From Elymus sibiricus (lineage: Eukaryota > Streptophyta > Magnoliopsida > Poales > Poaceae), in contig CM077666.1 in NCBI GenBank assembly GCA_039707655.1, forward strand, positions 287,297,166 through 287,361,165: a DNA stretch of 64,000 nucleotides, written 5' to 3'. The notes beneath the pieces were generated by a model, which saw only the letters and a list, made by a program, of their open reading frames with translations, ran no database searches and was not told where the DNA came from. The position numbers were made by a program, and so were the translations under genes. This document shows, piece after piece, positions 46,440-55,660 of the stretch. The first letter of the stretch is position 1; every line of letters starts with the position of its first letter.

Positions 46440-49400
46440 ATGGCTCGCGCAGTAGCACCCCTGAATTTTAATGCGTTCCTAGAGAAAGCTAAGTTGAAAG
46501 ATGATGGAAGTAACTTTGTGGACTGGGCCCGTAATCTAAGGATTATCCTTACGGCTTCCCAGAAGGCTTATGTCCTTGATGCACCGCTTGGTGATCCACC
46601 CGCTCCAGTTGAGTCTCTAGACGTTGTGAACGCCTGGCAGGCTCGTTCTGATGATTACTCAATAGTTCAATGTGCAATGTTGTATGGCTTAGAACCGGGA
46701 CTTCAAAGACGTTTTGAACGTCATGGAGCATATGAGATGTTCCAGGAGTTGAAGTTTATCTTTCAGAAGAATGCCCGGATCGAGAGATATGAGATCTCCA
46801 ATAAGTTCTATGCTTGCAAGATGGAGGAGAACGGGTCTATCAGTGATCACGTGCTCAGAATGTCTGGGTACTCCACCCGTCTGGCTGAGTTAGGGATGCC
46901 CCTTCCGCCAGAGGCTATCACTGACAGAGTTCTTCAATCATTGCCACCTAGCTACAAGAGCTTCGTGTTGAACTATAACATGCACGGGATGAACAAGTCA
47001 GTCGCCGAGCTGTTTGCGATGCTGAAAGCCGCTGAGTCTGAAATTCAGAAGGAGCATCAAGTGTTGATGGTCAATAAAACCACTAGTTTCAAGAAAAATG
47101 GCAAGGGTAAGAAGGGTAACTCCAAGCAGAGTGGCAAAGCAGTTGCTCCTCTCGTGAAGAAACCCAAGGCTGGACCCAAACCAGAAACTGTGTGTTTTCA
47201 TTGCAAGGGAACTGGACACTGGAAGCGGAATTGCCCCAAGTATTTGGCTGACAAGAAGGCGGCCAAAAACAAACAAGGTATATATGATATACATGTTATT
47301 GATGTGTACCTTACCAACTCTCGTTGTAGTGCCTGGGTATTTGATACCGGTGCGGTTGCTCATATTTGCAACTCAAAACAGGAACTGCGGAATAGACGGA
47401 GGCTGGCAAAGGACGAAGTGACGATGCGCGTGGGAAATGGTTCCAAGGTTGATGTGATCGCCGTCGGCACGCTCGCTCTTCGATTACCATCGGGATTAGT
47501 GATGAACCTAAATAAGTGTTATTTGGTGCCTGCGTTAAGCATGAACATTATATCTGGATCTTGTTTATTGCGAGACGGTTACTCATTTAAATCAGAGAAT
47601 AATGGTTGTTCTATTTATATGAGTAATATCTTTTATGGTCATGCACCCGATGTGAGGGGTTTATTCTTATTGAATCTCGATAGTAATGATACACATGTTC
47701 ATAACATTGATGCCAAAAGATGTAGAATTGATAATGATAATACCACTTTCTTGTGGCACTGCCGTTTAGGTCATATTGGCGTAAAACGCATGAGGAAGCT
47801 CCATGCTGATGGACTTTTGGAGTCACTTGATTTTGAATCACTTGACACATGTGAGCCATGCCTCATGGGCAAGATGACTAAAACGCCGTTCTCTGGAATA
47901 ATGGAACGGGCAAGTGACTTATTGGAAATCATACATACTGATGTGTGCGGTCCGATGAGTATTGAGGCGCGCGGTGGTTATCGTTACTTTCTCACCTTCA
48001 CTGATGACTTAAGTAGATATGGGTATATTTACTTAATGAAACACAAGTCTGAAACATTTGAAAAGTTCAAACAATTTCAGAGTGAAGTTGAGAATCATCG
48101 TAACAAGAAGATTAAATTCCTACGATCTGATCGAGGAGGAGAATATCTGAGTTATGAGTTTGGCAGTCACTTAAGACAGTGTGGAATTGTTTCACAATTA
48201 ACACCGCCTGGAACACCACAGCGTAATGGTGTGTCCGAACGTCGTAATCGAACCTTATTGGATATGGTGCGATCTATGATGTCTCTTGCCGATTTGCCAC
48301 TATCGTTTTGGGGTTATGCATTAGAGACAGCTGCATTCACTTTAAATAGGGCACCATCGAAATCCGTTGAGACGACGCCATATGAACTTTGGTTTGGCAA
48401 GAAGCCAAAGCTGTCGTTTCTTAAAGTTTGGGGATGTGATGCTTATGTCAAAAAGCTTCAGCCTGAAAAGCTGGAACCCAAAGCGGAGAAATGCGTCTTC
48501 ATAGGATACCCAAAAGAGACAGTTGGGTATACCTTCTACCTCAGATCCGAAGGCAAAGTGTTTGTCGCTAAAAACGGAACATTTCTTGAGAAAGAGTTTC
48601 TCTCGAAAGAATTGAGTGGGAGGAAGATAGGACTTGATGAGGTTATTGAACCTTTACTTCAACCTAAGAGTAGCGCAACGCAGAAAGTTGTTTCTGTCGA
48701 GCCTACATTAGCTGAAGAGGAAGTTAATGATGATGATCATGAAGCTTTGGATCAAGTTGCTATCGAACCTCGTAGGTCGACAAGGACGCGTACTGCTCCT
48801 GAGTGGTACGGCAACCCTGTCTTAGAGGTCATGTTGTTAAACAACGATGAACCTACGAGCTATGGAGAAGCGATGATGGGCCCGGATTCCGAGAAGTGGT
48901 TAGAGGCCATGAAATCCGAGATGGGATCCATGTATGAAAACAAAGTATGGACTTTGGAAGTATTACCTGAAGAGCGTAAGGCCATTCAGAACAAATGGAT
49001 CTTTAAGAGGAAGACGGACGCGGACGGTAATGTCACCGTCTATAAAGCTCGACTTGTGGCAAAGGGTTTTTCACAAGTTCAAGGAGTTGACTACGATGAG
49101 ACCTTCTCACCCGTAGCGATGCTTAAGTCCGTCAGAATCATGTTAGCAATAGCTGCCTTTTTCGATTATGAAATTTGGCAGATGGATGTCAAAACAGCGT
49201 TCCTTAACGGTTACCTTAAGGAAGAGTTGTATATGATGCAACCAGAAGGTTTTGTCGATCCAGAGAATGCTGACAAAGTTTGCAAACTCCAGCGATCCAT
49301 TTATGGACTGGTGCAAGCATCTCGGAGTTGGAATCTTCGTTTTGATGATGTGATCAAAGCGTTCGAGTTTATACAAGTTTACGGAGAAGCTTGTATTTAC

Positions 49401-50423
49401 AAGAAAGTGAGTGGGAGCTCTATAGCGTTTCTAATATTATATGTGGATGACATATTGCTGATTGGAAACAATATAGAAATGCTGGAAAGCGTAAAGGAAT
49501 ATTTGAACAAGAGTTTTTCAATGAAGGACCTAGGAGAAGCTGCTTTCATATTAGGCATCAAGATCTATAGAGATAGATCAAGACGCTTAATAGGACTTTC
49601 ACAAAGCACATACCTTGATAAGATTTTGAAGAAGTTCAAAATGGATCAGTCCAAGAAGGGGTTCTTGCCTGTTTTGCAAGGTGTGAAGTTGAGTAAGACT
49701 CAATGCCCAGTGACTGCAGAAGATAGAGAAAAGATGAGTGTCATCCCCTATGCTTCGGCCATAGGCTCTATCATGTATGCAATGCTGTGCACAAGACCCG
49801 ATGTCAGCCTTGCCATAAGTATGGTCGGAAGGTTTCAAAGTGATCCAGGAATGGAACACTGGACGGCGGTCAAGAATATCCTGAAGTACCTGAAAAGGAC
49901 TAAGGACATGTTTCTCGTTTATGGAGGTGATCAAGAGCTCGTCGTAAAGGGTTACGTCGATGCAAGCTTTGACACTGATCCGGATGACTCTAAGTCGCAA
50001 ACCGGATACGTATTTATTCTTAATGGGGGTGCGGTTAGCTGGTGCAGTTCCAAGCAAAGCGTGGTAGCAGATTCTACATGCGAAGCGGAGTACATCGCTG
50101 CCTCGGAGGCGGCGAAGGAAGGTGTCTGGATGAAGGAGTTCATGACAGATCTTGGAGTAGTGCCTAGTGCACTTAACCCAATGACTCTGTTTTGTGATAA
50201 TACTGGTGCCATTGCTCTAGCCAAGGAACCAAGATTTCACAAGAGGACCAGACACATAAAGCGACGTTTCAATTCCATCCGCGATTACATCAAGGAGGAC
50301 GACATAAATATTTGCAAAGTACACACGGATCTAAATGTTGCAGATCCGATGACTAAACCTCTTCCAAGGGCTAAACATGAACAACACCAGAACTGCATGG
50401 GTGTTCGATTCATTACAATGTAA
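46440..50423 (+). CDS. Copia gag-pol polyprotein, intact
   Basis: 1327 aa, open from MARAVAPLNFNAFLEKAKL to GVRFITM. In order: capsid region (about 1-240); CCHC zinc knuckle CFHCKGTGHWKRNC (about 252-265); aspartic protease DTGA (about 302); integrase with HHCC zinc site (HCRLGHIG, CEPCLMGK) and DDE residues in HTDVCGP (about 501), SDRGGEY (about 564) and GVSERRN (about 600); reverse transcriptase with WQMDVKTAFLNGYL and YVDD (about 1001); RNase H with YVDASFDTD (about 1173) and EAEYIAASEAAKE. Length and order match BARE/Angela elements. One oddity: the conserved IYGLKQASR reads IYGLVQASR near residue 958. The polyprotein makes virus-like particles and the enzymes for copying and inserting the element's own RNA. 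Confidence 0.95.
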   Translation: MARAVAPLNFNAFLEKAKLKDDGSNFVDWARNLRIILTASQKAYVLDAPLGDPPAPVESLDVVNAWQARSDDYSIVQCAMLYGLEPGLQRRFERHGAYEMFQELKFIFQKNARIERYEISNKFYACKMEENGSISDHVLRMSGYSTRLAELGMPLPPEAITDRVLQSLPPSYKSFVLNYNMHGMNKSVAELFAMLKAAESEIQKEHQVLMVNKTTSFKKNGKGKKGNSKQSGKAVAPLVKKPKAGPKPETVCFHCKGTGHWKRNCPKYLADKKAAKNKQGIYDIHVIDVYLTNSRCSAWVFDTGAVAHICNSKQELRNRRRLAKDEVTMRVGNGSKVDVIAVGTLALRLPSGLVMNLNKCYLVPALSMNIISGSCLLRDGYSFKSENNGCSIYMSNIFYGHAPDVRGLFLLNLDSNDTHVHNIDAKRCRIDNDNTTFLWHCRLGHIGVKRMRKLHADGLLESLDFESLDTCEPCLMGKMTKTPFSGIMERASDLLEIIHTDVCGPMSIEARGGYRYFLTFTDDLSRYGYIYLMKHKSETFEKFKQFQSEVENHRNKKIKFLRSDRGGEYLSYEFGSHLRQCGIVSQLTPPGTPQRNGVSERRNRTLLDMVRSMMSLADLPLSFWGYALETAAFTLNRAPSKSVETTPYELWFGKKPKLSFLKVWGCDAYVKKLQPEKLEPKAEKCVFIGYPKETVGYTFYLRSEGKVFVAKNGTFLEKEFLSKELSGRKIGLDEVIEPLLQPKSSATQKVVSVEPTLAEEEVNDDDHEALDQVAIEPRRSTRTRTAPEWYGNPVLEVMLLNNDEPTSYGEAMMGPDSEKWLEAMKSEMGSMYENKVWTLEVLPEERKAIQNKWIFKRKTDADGNVTVYKARLVAKGFSQVQGVDYDETFSPVAMLKSVRIMLAIAAFFDYEIWQMDVKTAFLNGYLKEELYMMQPEGFVDPENADKVCKLQRSIYGLVQASRSWNLRFDDVIKAFEFIQVYGEACIYKKVSGSSIAFLILYVDDILLIGNNIEMLESVKEYLNKSFSMKDLGEAAFILGIKIYRDRSRRLIGLSQSTYLDKILKKFKMDQSKKGFLPVLQGVKLSKTQCPVTAEDREKMSVIPYASAIGSIMYAMLCTRPDVSLAISMVGRFQSDPGMEHWTAVKNILKYLKRTKDMFLVYGGDQELVVKGYVDASFDTDPDDSKSQTGYVFILNGGAVSWCSSKQSVVADSTCEAEYIAASEAAKEGVWMKEFMTDLGVVPSALNPMTLFCDNTGAIALAKEPRFHKRTRHIKRRFNSIRDYIKEDDINICKVHTDLNVADPMTKPLPRAKHEQHQNCMGVRFITM

Positions 50424-50460
50424 ATCACATAGTGATGTGAACTAGATTATTGACTCTAGT

Positions 50461-50473
50461 GCAAGTGGGAGAC
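50461..50473 (+). promoter_or_regulatory. Polypurine tract of the Copia element
   Basis: GCAAGTGGGAGAC directly precedes the 3' LTR, the usual plus-strand priming site in this family. Confidence 0.75.
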
Positions 50474-52335
50474 TGTTGGAAATATGCCCTAGAGGCAATA
50501 ATAAATTGGTTATTATTATATTTCCTTGTTAATGATAATCGTTTATTATCCATGCTATAATTGTATTGATTGGAAACTCAAATACATGTGTGGGTACATA
50601 GACAACACTGTGTCCCTAGTAAGCCTCTAGTTGACTAGCTCGTTGATCAAAGATGGTTAAGGTTTCCTAGCCATTGACATGAGATGTCATTTGATAACGG
50701 GATCACATCATTAGGAGAATGATGTGATGGACAAGACCCAAACTGTAAACGTAGCATTTGATCGTGTCAGTTTATTGCTATTGTTTTCTGCATGTCAAGT
50801 ATCTGTTCCTTTGACCATGAGATCATGCAACTCACTGACACCGGAGGAATACCTTGTGTGTATCAAACGTCGCAACGTAACTGGGTGACTATAAAGGTGC
50901 TCTACAGGTATCTCCGAGGGTGTCTGTTGGGTTGGCATGGATCAAGACTGGGATTTGTTACTCCGTATGACGGAGAGGTATCTCAGGGCCCACTCGGTAA
51001 TACAACATCACAATGAGCCTTGCAAGCAATGTGACTAAAGTGTTAGCCACGAGATCTTGTATTACGGAACGAGTAAAGAGACTTGCCGGTAACGAGATTG
51101 AACTAGGTATAGTGATACCGACGATCGAATCTCGGGCAAGTAACATACCGAAGAACAAAGGGAACAGCATACGGGATTAACTGAATCCTTGACATATAGG
51201 TTCGACCGATAAAGATCTTCGTAGAATATGTAGGAGCCAATATGGGCATCCAGGTCCCGCTATTGGTTATTGGCCGTAGAGGTGTCTCGGTCATGTCTAC
51301 ATAGTTCTCGAACCCGCAGGGTCTACACACTTAACGTTTGGTGACGATTAGTATAATTGAGTTATTATGTTGGTGACCGAAAGTTGTTCGGAGTCTCGGA
51401 TAAGATCCCGGACATGACGAGGATCTCCGGAATAGTCCGGAGGTAAAGATTGATATATGTGATAATAGTGTTTTGATCTCTGGAAGGGTTCCGGAGTTCA
51501 CCGGAATGGGTTCCGGATGTTTACCGAAGTGTTCGGGTGCAGCAACACTTTATATGAGCCAAAGGGATAAAGCCCACAAGGTATTGGAAAGTGCAAAAGT
51601 AGTTTTGCTGCCGCGTAAGCGGTACTACCGCTTGGTGAAGCGGTACTACCGCCGGAGCGGTACTACCGCTTGTGTGAAGCGGTACTACCGCCCAAGCGGT
51701 ACTACCGCTTGTGTGAAGCGGTACTACCGCTTGTGCGCGGCTGTGCACGGTTCGGCAGGGATCCGAGTTGGACTCTTTCCCTGCGGGCCAAACCGACCTT
51801 GTGCGGGCAAAACCGACCCGGAGGAGGCTTTTACTCCAAGTTTAGACCCCAAGGCTCAACATATAAATAGAGGGGCAGGGCTAGCACACGGGACACATCA
51901 AGATTTCCCCAAGCCGTGTGCGGCAACCCTAACCCTCTAGTTCCTCCGTCATAATCTCCGTAGTGCTTGGCGAAGCCCTGCAGAGATTGTTCCTCACCAC
52001 CATCACCACGCCGTCGTGCTGCTGGAACTCAACCACTACTTCATCATCGCTCGCTGGATCGAGGAGGTGAAGGCGTCATCAAGCCGTACGTGTGTTGAAC
52101 GCGGAGGTGCCGTCCGTTCGGCACTAGATCGGAAGGATCGTGATTGGATCGCGGGACGCTCGGCGATTTGGATCGCGAAGACGTTCGACTACATCAACCG
52201 CGTTTATTAACGCTTCCGCTTAGCGATCTACAAGGGTATGTAGATTCACTCTCCCTCTCGTAGATGCTCATCACCATGGATAGATCTTATGTGTGCGTAG
52301 GAAAATTTTTGTTTCCCATGCAACGTTCCCCAACA
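50474..52335 (+). repeat. 3' LTR of the Copia element
   Basis: 1862 bp, same length as the 5' LTR with only two differences found by eye. It carries the same palindrome array (51618-51736) and TATA box (51862-51870). Confidence 0.95.
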
Positions 52336-53369
52336 CTCAAATGAACCCGGTCTGGAAGGAATTGTGGCATCTACGGGTTCCTGGTAAGATAAAGCATTTT
52401 GGATGGAAGGTACTTAAGGGGGTTCTACCCTGTTTTGGTGTTCTAGCAAGCCGGCATATCCCCCTAGTTCCTCAGTGCCCATTATGCAAAGTCGGTCTCG
52501 AGGACATCCAACACTGCATTTCATGTGTCCCAGGGCCTGCGAGGTATGGTCTGCACTCAACCTTGCGGAAACTATACAGAAGGCAGTGGTACAGGACCGA
52601 TCGGGGTCCATAACGCTTGAGATCCTCCTGGAATTGCAATCAACAGTACATGAAATACCGGCAGCCGAGCTCATTCTAGTTGCCATGTGGTATATATGGT
52701 GGCAAAGAAGGCAAGCAATGAAAGGGGAGCCCATCCAATCCCCTGATAGAACGGCGATATCAATTCGAGTACTAACTACAAACTTTACACGAGCATATAC
52801 TCCGAACCAGCCAATTCGAAAGCTTGACCAAATATGGAAGAAACCAGATTCAGGCAGTGTGAAAATCAATGTGGACGCCTCCTTTCATGCAGAAACTTTG
52901 GTAGGAGCTTGTGGAGCTGTGGCAAGAGATGATCATGGCAACTTCATTGCAGCGGCGACCTGGACCTTGCCCCATGTTTCTTCAGCGGACTCGGCAGAAA
53001 TAAATGCAATTCGTTATGGGCTGATCCTTGCTGCAAATATAGGATGCACAAAGCTCACCATTGAATCTGATGGTATGGTGGCTCTGGAGGCGGTTTCAAA
53101 TCCTGAAGCGTACATGGGTACAGATGTGCCAATCATTACGGAAGCAACCCTGCTGGCTATGGATTTTTCAAATATTGCTTTTGTTCAATGCTGCAGGGAA
53201 GCTAATCTTATCGCGGATTGTTTGGCAAAACACTGCTTTAGATCTAGTGTGCCTGAATTCTGGGATTCTATTGCCCCTGACTTTATTCTTCCGCAAATTG
53301 TAAACGATATGGCTATTGTCTAAGGAATAAAGTTATCTTATGTTCAAAAAAAAAAGAGGACTAGAAGAA

Positions 53370-53472
53370 GGATAAGTACAGCTAAAAAAAAAGGATAAGT
53401 AGGGGTCGCTGCTCCTCCGCTGGCGACTCGGGGCGGCCGCCCTAACTCGTCCTAGTAGTAGATCCGCCACTG
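53370..53472. mobile_element. Right end of the outer hAT element
   Basis: GC-rich subterminal sequence (GGGGCGGCCGCCC, itself palindromic) ends TAGATCCGCCACTG at 53472, the reverse complement of the left terminus at 23644. Confidence 0.6.
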
Positions 53473-53480
53473 GATGTCAT

Positions 53481-53549
53481 GGATTAATATCGGCTTGATT
53501 GTGATCTATTTATTGAGTAATACAATCACCTATTCGCACAAAAAAAAAG
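53481..53549 (+). mobile_element. Right half of the A-tailed repeat split by the outer hAT element
   Basis: GGATTAATATCGGCTTGATT continues to a TTTATTGAGTAATACAATCA motif and an A-tail at 53540-53549. This is a typical end of Triticeae LINEs. It continues the sequence that stops at 23643. Confidence 0.5.
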
Positions 53550-53939
53550 ATCATGTACAGAGCATGTACCTCTGCAACCATCCCTCCCTTCGTAGCGTTC
53601 AAGTTGTGCCTTTTTAGTCTACTGTTATCATAATGCCCGTGCGTTGGTTTGGCACGTAATTACAAAATAATTGAAGTTACATTGAATTTGCAGTATACAA
53701 CAACCAATGAACTTGTAACCCCGCAAATATAAACTCAACAAAGCACGCAACATTCCGCGTGCGTAGTTGCACGACCATGAGAGCACTCATACGTTCTTAT
53801 AAAATATGATCTCATTGAGAACATGAGTAAGGTGATCGCTTGCCGGTTTGATTGAGCTAAGTGTAGAGGCAGTTGTGCTGTTTGAGGCTCTCCAACCATA
53901 TTTTTTTTACTGTTTCATTTACAAATGGATGAGAAAGAT
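53550..53939. other. Intergenic sequence
   Basis: No gene. It includes GCCCGTGCGTTGG near 53637, related to the hairpin at 28915, and otherwise AT-rich unassigned sequence. Confidence 0.35.
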
Positions 53940-54521
53940 TAAGGTGAAAAGTGGTAGTGGATAATCCAAAATATCCGATATTCGTATTCGAGATAATGTC
54001 TATTCTGAAGCATCCGCATCCGAACTAAAATAGAAATGATATGTATCCAGATTTATTTAAAATATATATGATACGAGATTTTGACACAAATATGAATGTG
54101 GGAATGGATATACCCATAACCGAAATAAAATTATGTGAGGTAATTTTTGAAATTCTAGCCCCAATATGCCAATTATCCAACATAAAAGCCAAAGAAGTTG
54201 TAAATTTTTACTTTTTATATGATTAAACTTGGAAATTATTATGCATTACAATAGTATTTATTCATAAACCTATCTATCATTAATTTATTGTATGTCGCGA
54301 CTTGATTATTTCCTGTCACATACTATTGACTAATTTTCTTAACTAAAATGTCGGTGATATTCATATTCGTTCCGAATCGAGTAAACATCCGATATGTATC
54401 CATATTCGAGTAACATCCGCTCCGCATTTGTATCCGATAACATTCGTATCGCATATGTATTCGTTTTGAAAATATGAAAACGAAAGCGGGAAGAACACTA
54501 TCCGATTCGTTTTCACCCCTA
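53940..54521. mobile_element. Ds-like non-autonomous hAT element
   Basis: The right end TTTTCACCCCTA is the inverse of TAGGGGTGAAAA, close to the Ac/Ds terminus TAGGGATGAAA. The left end TAAGGTGAAAAGTGG is a decayed version. Subterminal regions repeat TATCCGATATTCGTATTCG-like words in both orientations, as in Ac-like elements. About 580 bp, no coding capacity. The 8-bp flanks (AGAAAGAT and ATTGGGAT) match at only 4 of 8 positions, so the exact left boundary is doubtful. Confidence 0.55.
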
Positions 54522-54559
54522 ATTGGGATGGTGTGGGGAGTAAAATCTTCCAACCCGGA

Positions 54560-55660
54560 GGGGTCAGGTGGGTTCTTTTTAGAGAAAAGGCTCAGCCCGA
54601 GCCTGAAGTAGGCTCGGACCTAACCCGACTTTGAATTAACAAAGTCATCAACCGGCCAGGATTACACGAGCGAAATACAAACGAAACGAGAAGAACCAAC
54701 AAGAAACGCCCGAAAGATACAAGGGGGCACTCTGCACAGCTTACAACACATCACAAAGCTAGTAACTAGAGATACAGAGATCAAGCACAACTAGCAGGAG
54801 TAGATGACCGCAACTCTCAGGCGCCAAGGATAACGAGCAGTAGAAGCACCGCTGGGACAGCTTGAACTAAATGGATGGCAAGAACAAGGATGAACACTGG
54901 AAAGGTTGAACGCAGCACCTCCCTCCCCCGCCGAAGAGGGCCACAACCCTCTTGTCTTGGCTCACCAAGAGCTAGAGAGAGCCGAACTCAAAATCCAGGG
55001 CATCCACAGATCCTGACCTCCGTGACGAAGATAGCTCACCATGCCGGCCACACTGACCCGGACCTAGAGCGCTTGACAACAGCAGGAAAGCCGCCGCGAG
55101 CAGCAGCAGAGAGACGGACAGCAGGGCAGCGGGACAACACCTCAGCACTACACCCGCACGAACCAGCTGCCGGCCAAAGCCCCCACCTTCAGCAACCCAC
55201 ACCCAAATCCATAGCTCCCCAGGCAACGCCTCCATAGAGGGGATGACACGCATGGCGCCACCACTGCCCAATCCAGGCCGGATTTTGGGTTTTCACCCAG
55301 GAGAAGAAACGGAGGTGGCAAGAAAGGGACCACGACACCACCTCCCAGAAGGAAACGACGCCCGAAGCCGCTGTCACTACCTGGCCGGACCAGCCGGCCT
55401 AGGGTTTCTCCTGGTCCCGATCTGCACCACCATCCCCAAAAGCACCAGATCCAGCAGCCGCCGCCGGCAACAGGCGCAAAGGGGAAGGGGCGAGAAGGAG
55501 GGAGCAGCAGACCTTCAAATCTGGCGAGGAAGAAGGCCTCCACGCTGCTGCCGCCGAGTGCCGACGCCCAACCGCCCTTGCGGCCGAGGACGCCGTCCAG
55601 AGCCCCCGCGCACATCGTCCAGGGTGCGAACGGCGATGCCGCACCGACAGGGGTCGCCGC
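54560..55660 (-). mobile_element. LINE 3' portion, reverse strand
   Basis: Read on the minus strand, GC-rich sequence full of CCGCCG and GGAGG tracts runs into CGTTTGTATTTCGCTCGTG, TGGCCGGTTGATGAC, TTTGTTAATTCAAAGTCGGG and finally CTTTTCTCTAAAAAG. This is the usual end of Triticeae LINE 3'UTRs. Frames on both strands (up to 155 codons) are composition-driven and have no domains. The piece at 57152-57278 may be its continuation beyond the LTR. Confidence 0.55.

Larger units (their letters stand above)
43302..52335 (+). mobile_element. Complete Angela/BARE/WIS-type Copia retrotransposon
   Basis: A 9034-bp element with 1862-bp LTRs at 43302-45163 and 50474-52335, flanked by a perfect 5-bp duplication CTCAA (43297-43301 and 52336-52340). 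LTRs start TGTTGGAAATATGCCCTAG and end CGTTCCCCAACA. By eye the LTRs differ at only two positions (G/T near 44026 versus 51198, A/G near 44527 versus 51699). The single gag-pol frame is open throughout. Promoter, primer-binding site and polypurine tract are all present. Confidence 0.95.
41628..53323 (+). pseudogene. LINE reverse transcriptase-RNase H, truncated, interrupted and frameshifted
   Basis: Coding parts are 41628-43301 and 52341-53323. Part one reads LIPKVDSPEVITQYRPISL, KLDMLKAYDRVEWGFL, LRQGDPLSPYLF and the active-site FADD. The endonuclease and first RT motifs are lost. Part two continues in frame across the Copia target (GRSQ joined to MNPVWKELW) into a zf-RVT region (PQCPLCKVGLEDIQHC). 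A 1-bp frameshift near 52520-52535 shifts to the frame that reads PRACEVWSALN and the RNase H domain (KINVDASF, AEINAIRYGL, TIESDGM, REANLIADCLAKH). It is not functional. Confidence 0.88.
41626..53354 (+). mobile_element. Second 5'-truncated LINE, split by a Copia element
   Basis: Flanked by AGAGGACTAGAAGAA at 41611-41625 and 53355-53369 (15-bp target-site duplication, 16 if one ambiguous A is counted). It ends in an A-tail (53345-53354). The 5' end lies inside the reverse-transcriptase domain. Without the Copia element the LINE is about 2.7 kb. It belongs to a different lineage from the LINE at 34250, because it has a C-terminal RNase H domain. Confidence 0.9.
23644..53472. mobile_element. 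Old hAT element (Tip100-like termini), now 29.8 kb through nested insertions
   Basis: The left end at 23644 and the right end at 53472 share inverted termini: CAGTGGCGGATCCA on the left, CAGTGGCGGATCTA on the right when reverse-complemented (13 of 14). The adjacent 8 bp are GATGTCGT (23636-23643) and GATGTCAT (53473-53480), differing by one CpG-type transition. Eight bp is the hAT duplication length. Subtracting the Helitron and the two LINE insertions leaves about 6.3 kb. I found no hAT transposase frame in the remainder, so it is non-autonomous or too decayed to recognise. It remains possible that these are two unrelated ends. Confidence 0.65.

Noticed and set aside
53932..54529. Precise 8-bp target-site duplication of the Ds-like element
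   Set aside because: AGAAAGAT and ATTGGGAT match at only 4 of 8 positions, so I kept the element but not the duplication.
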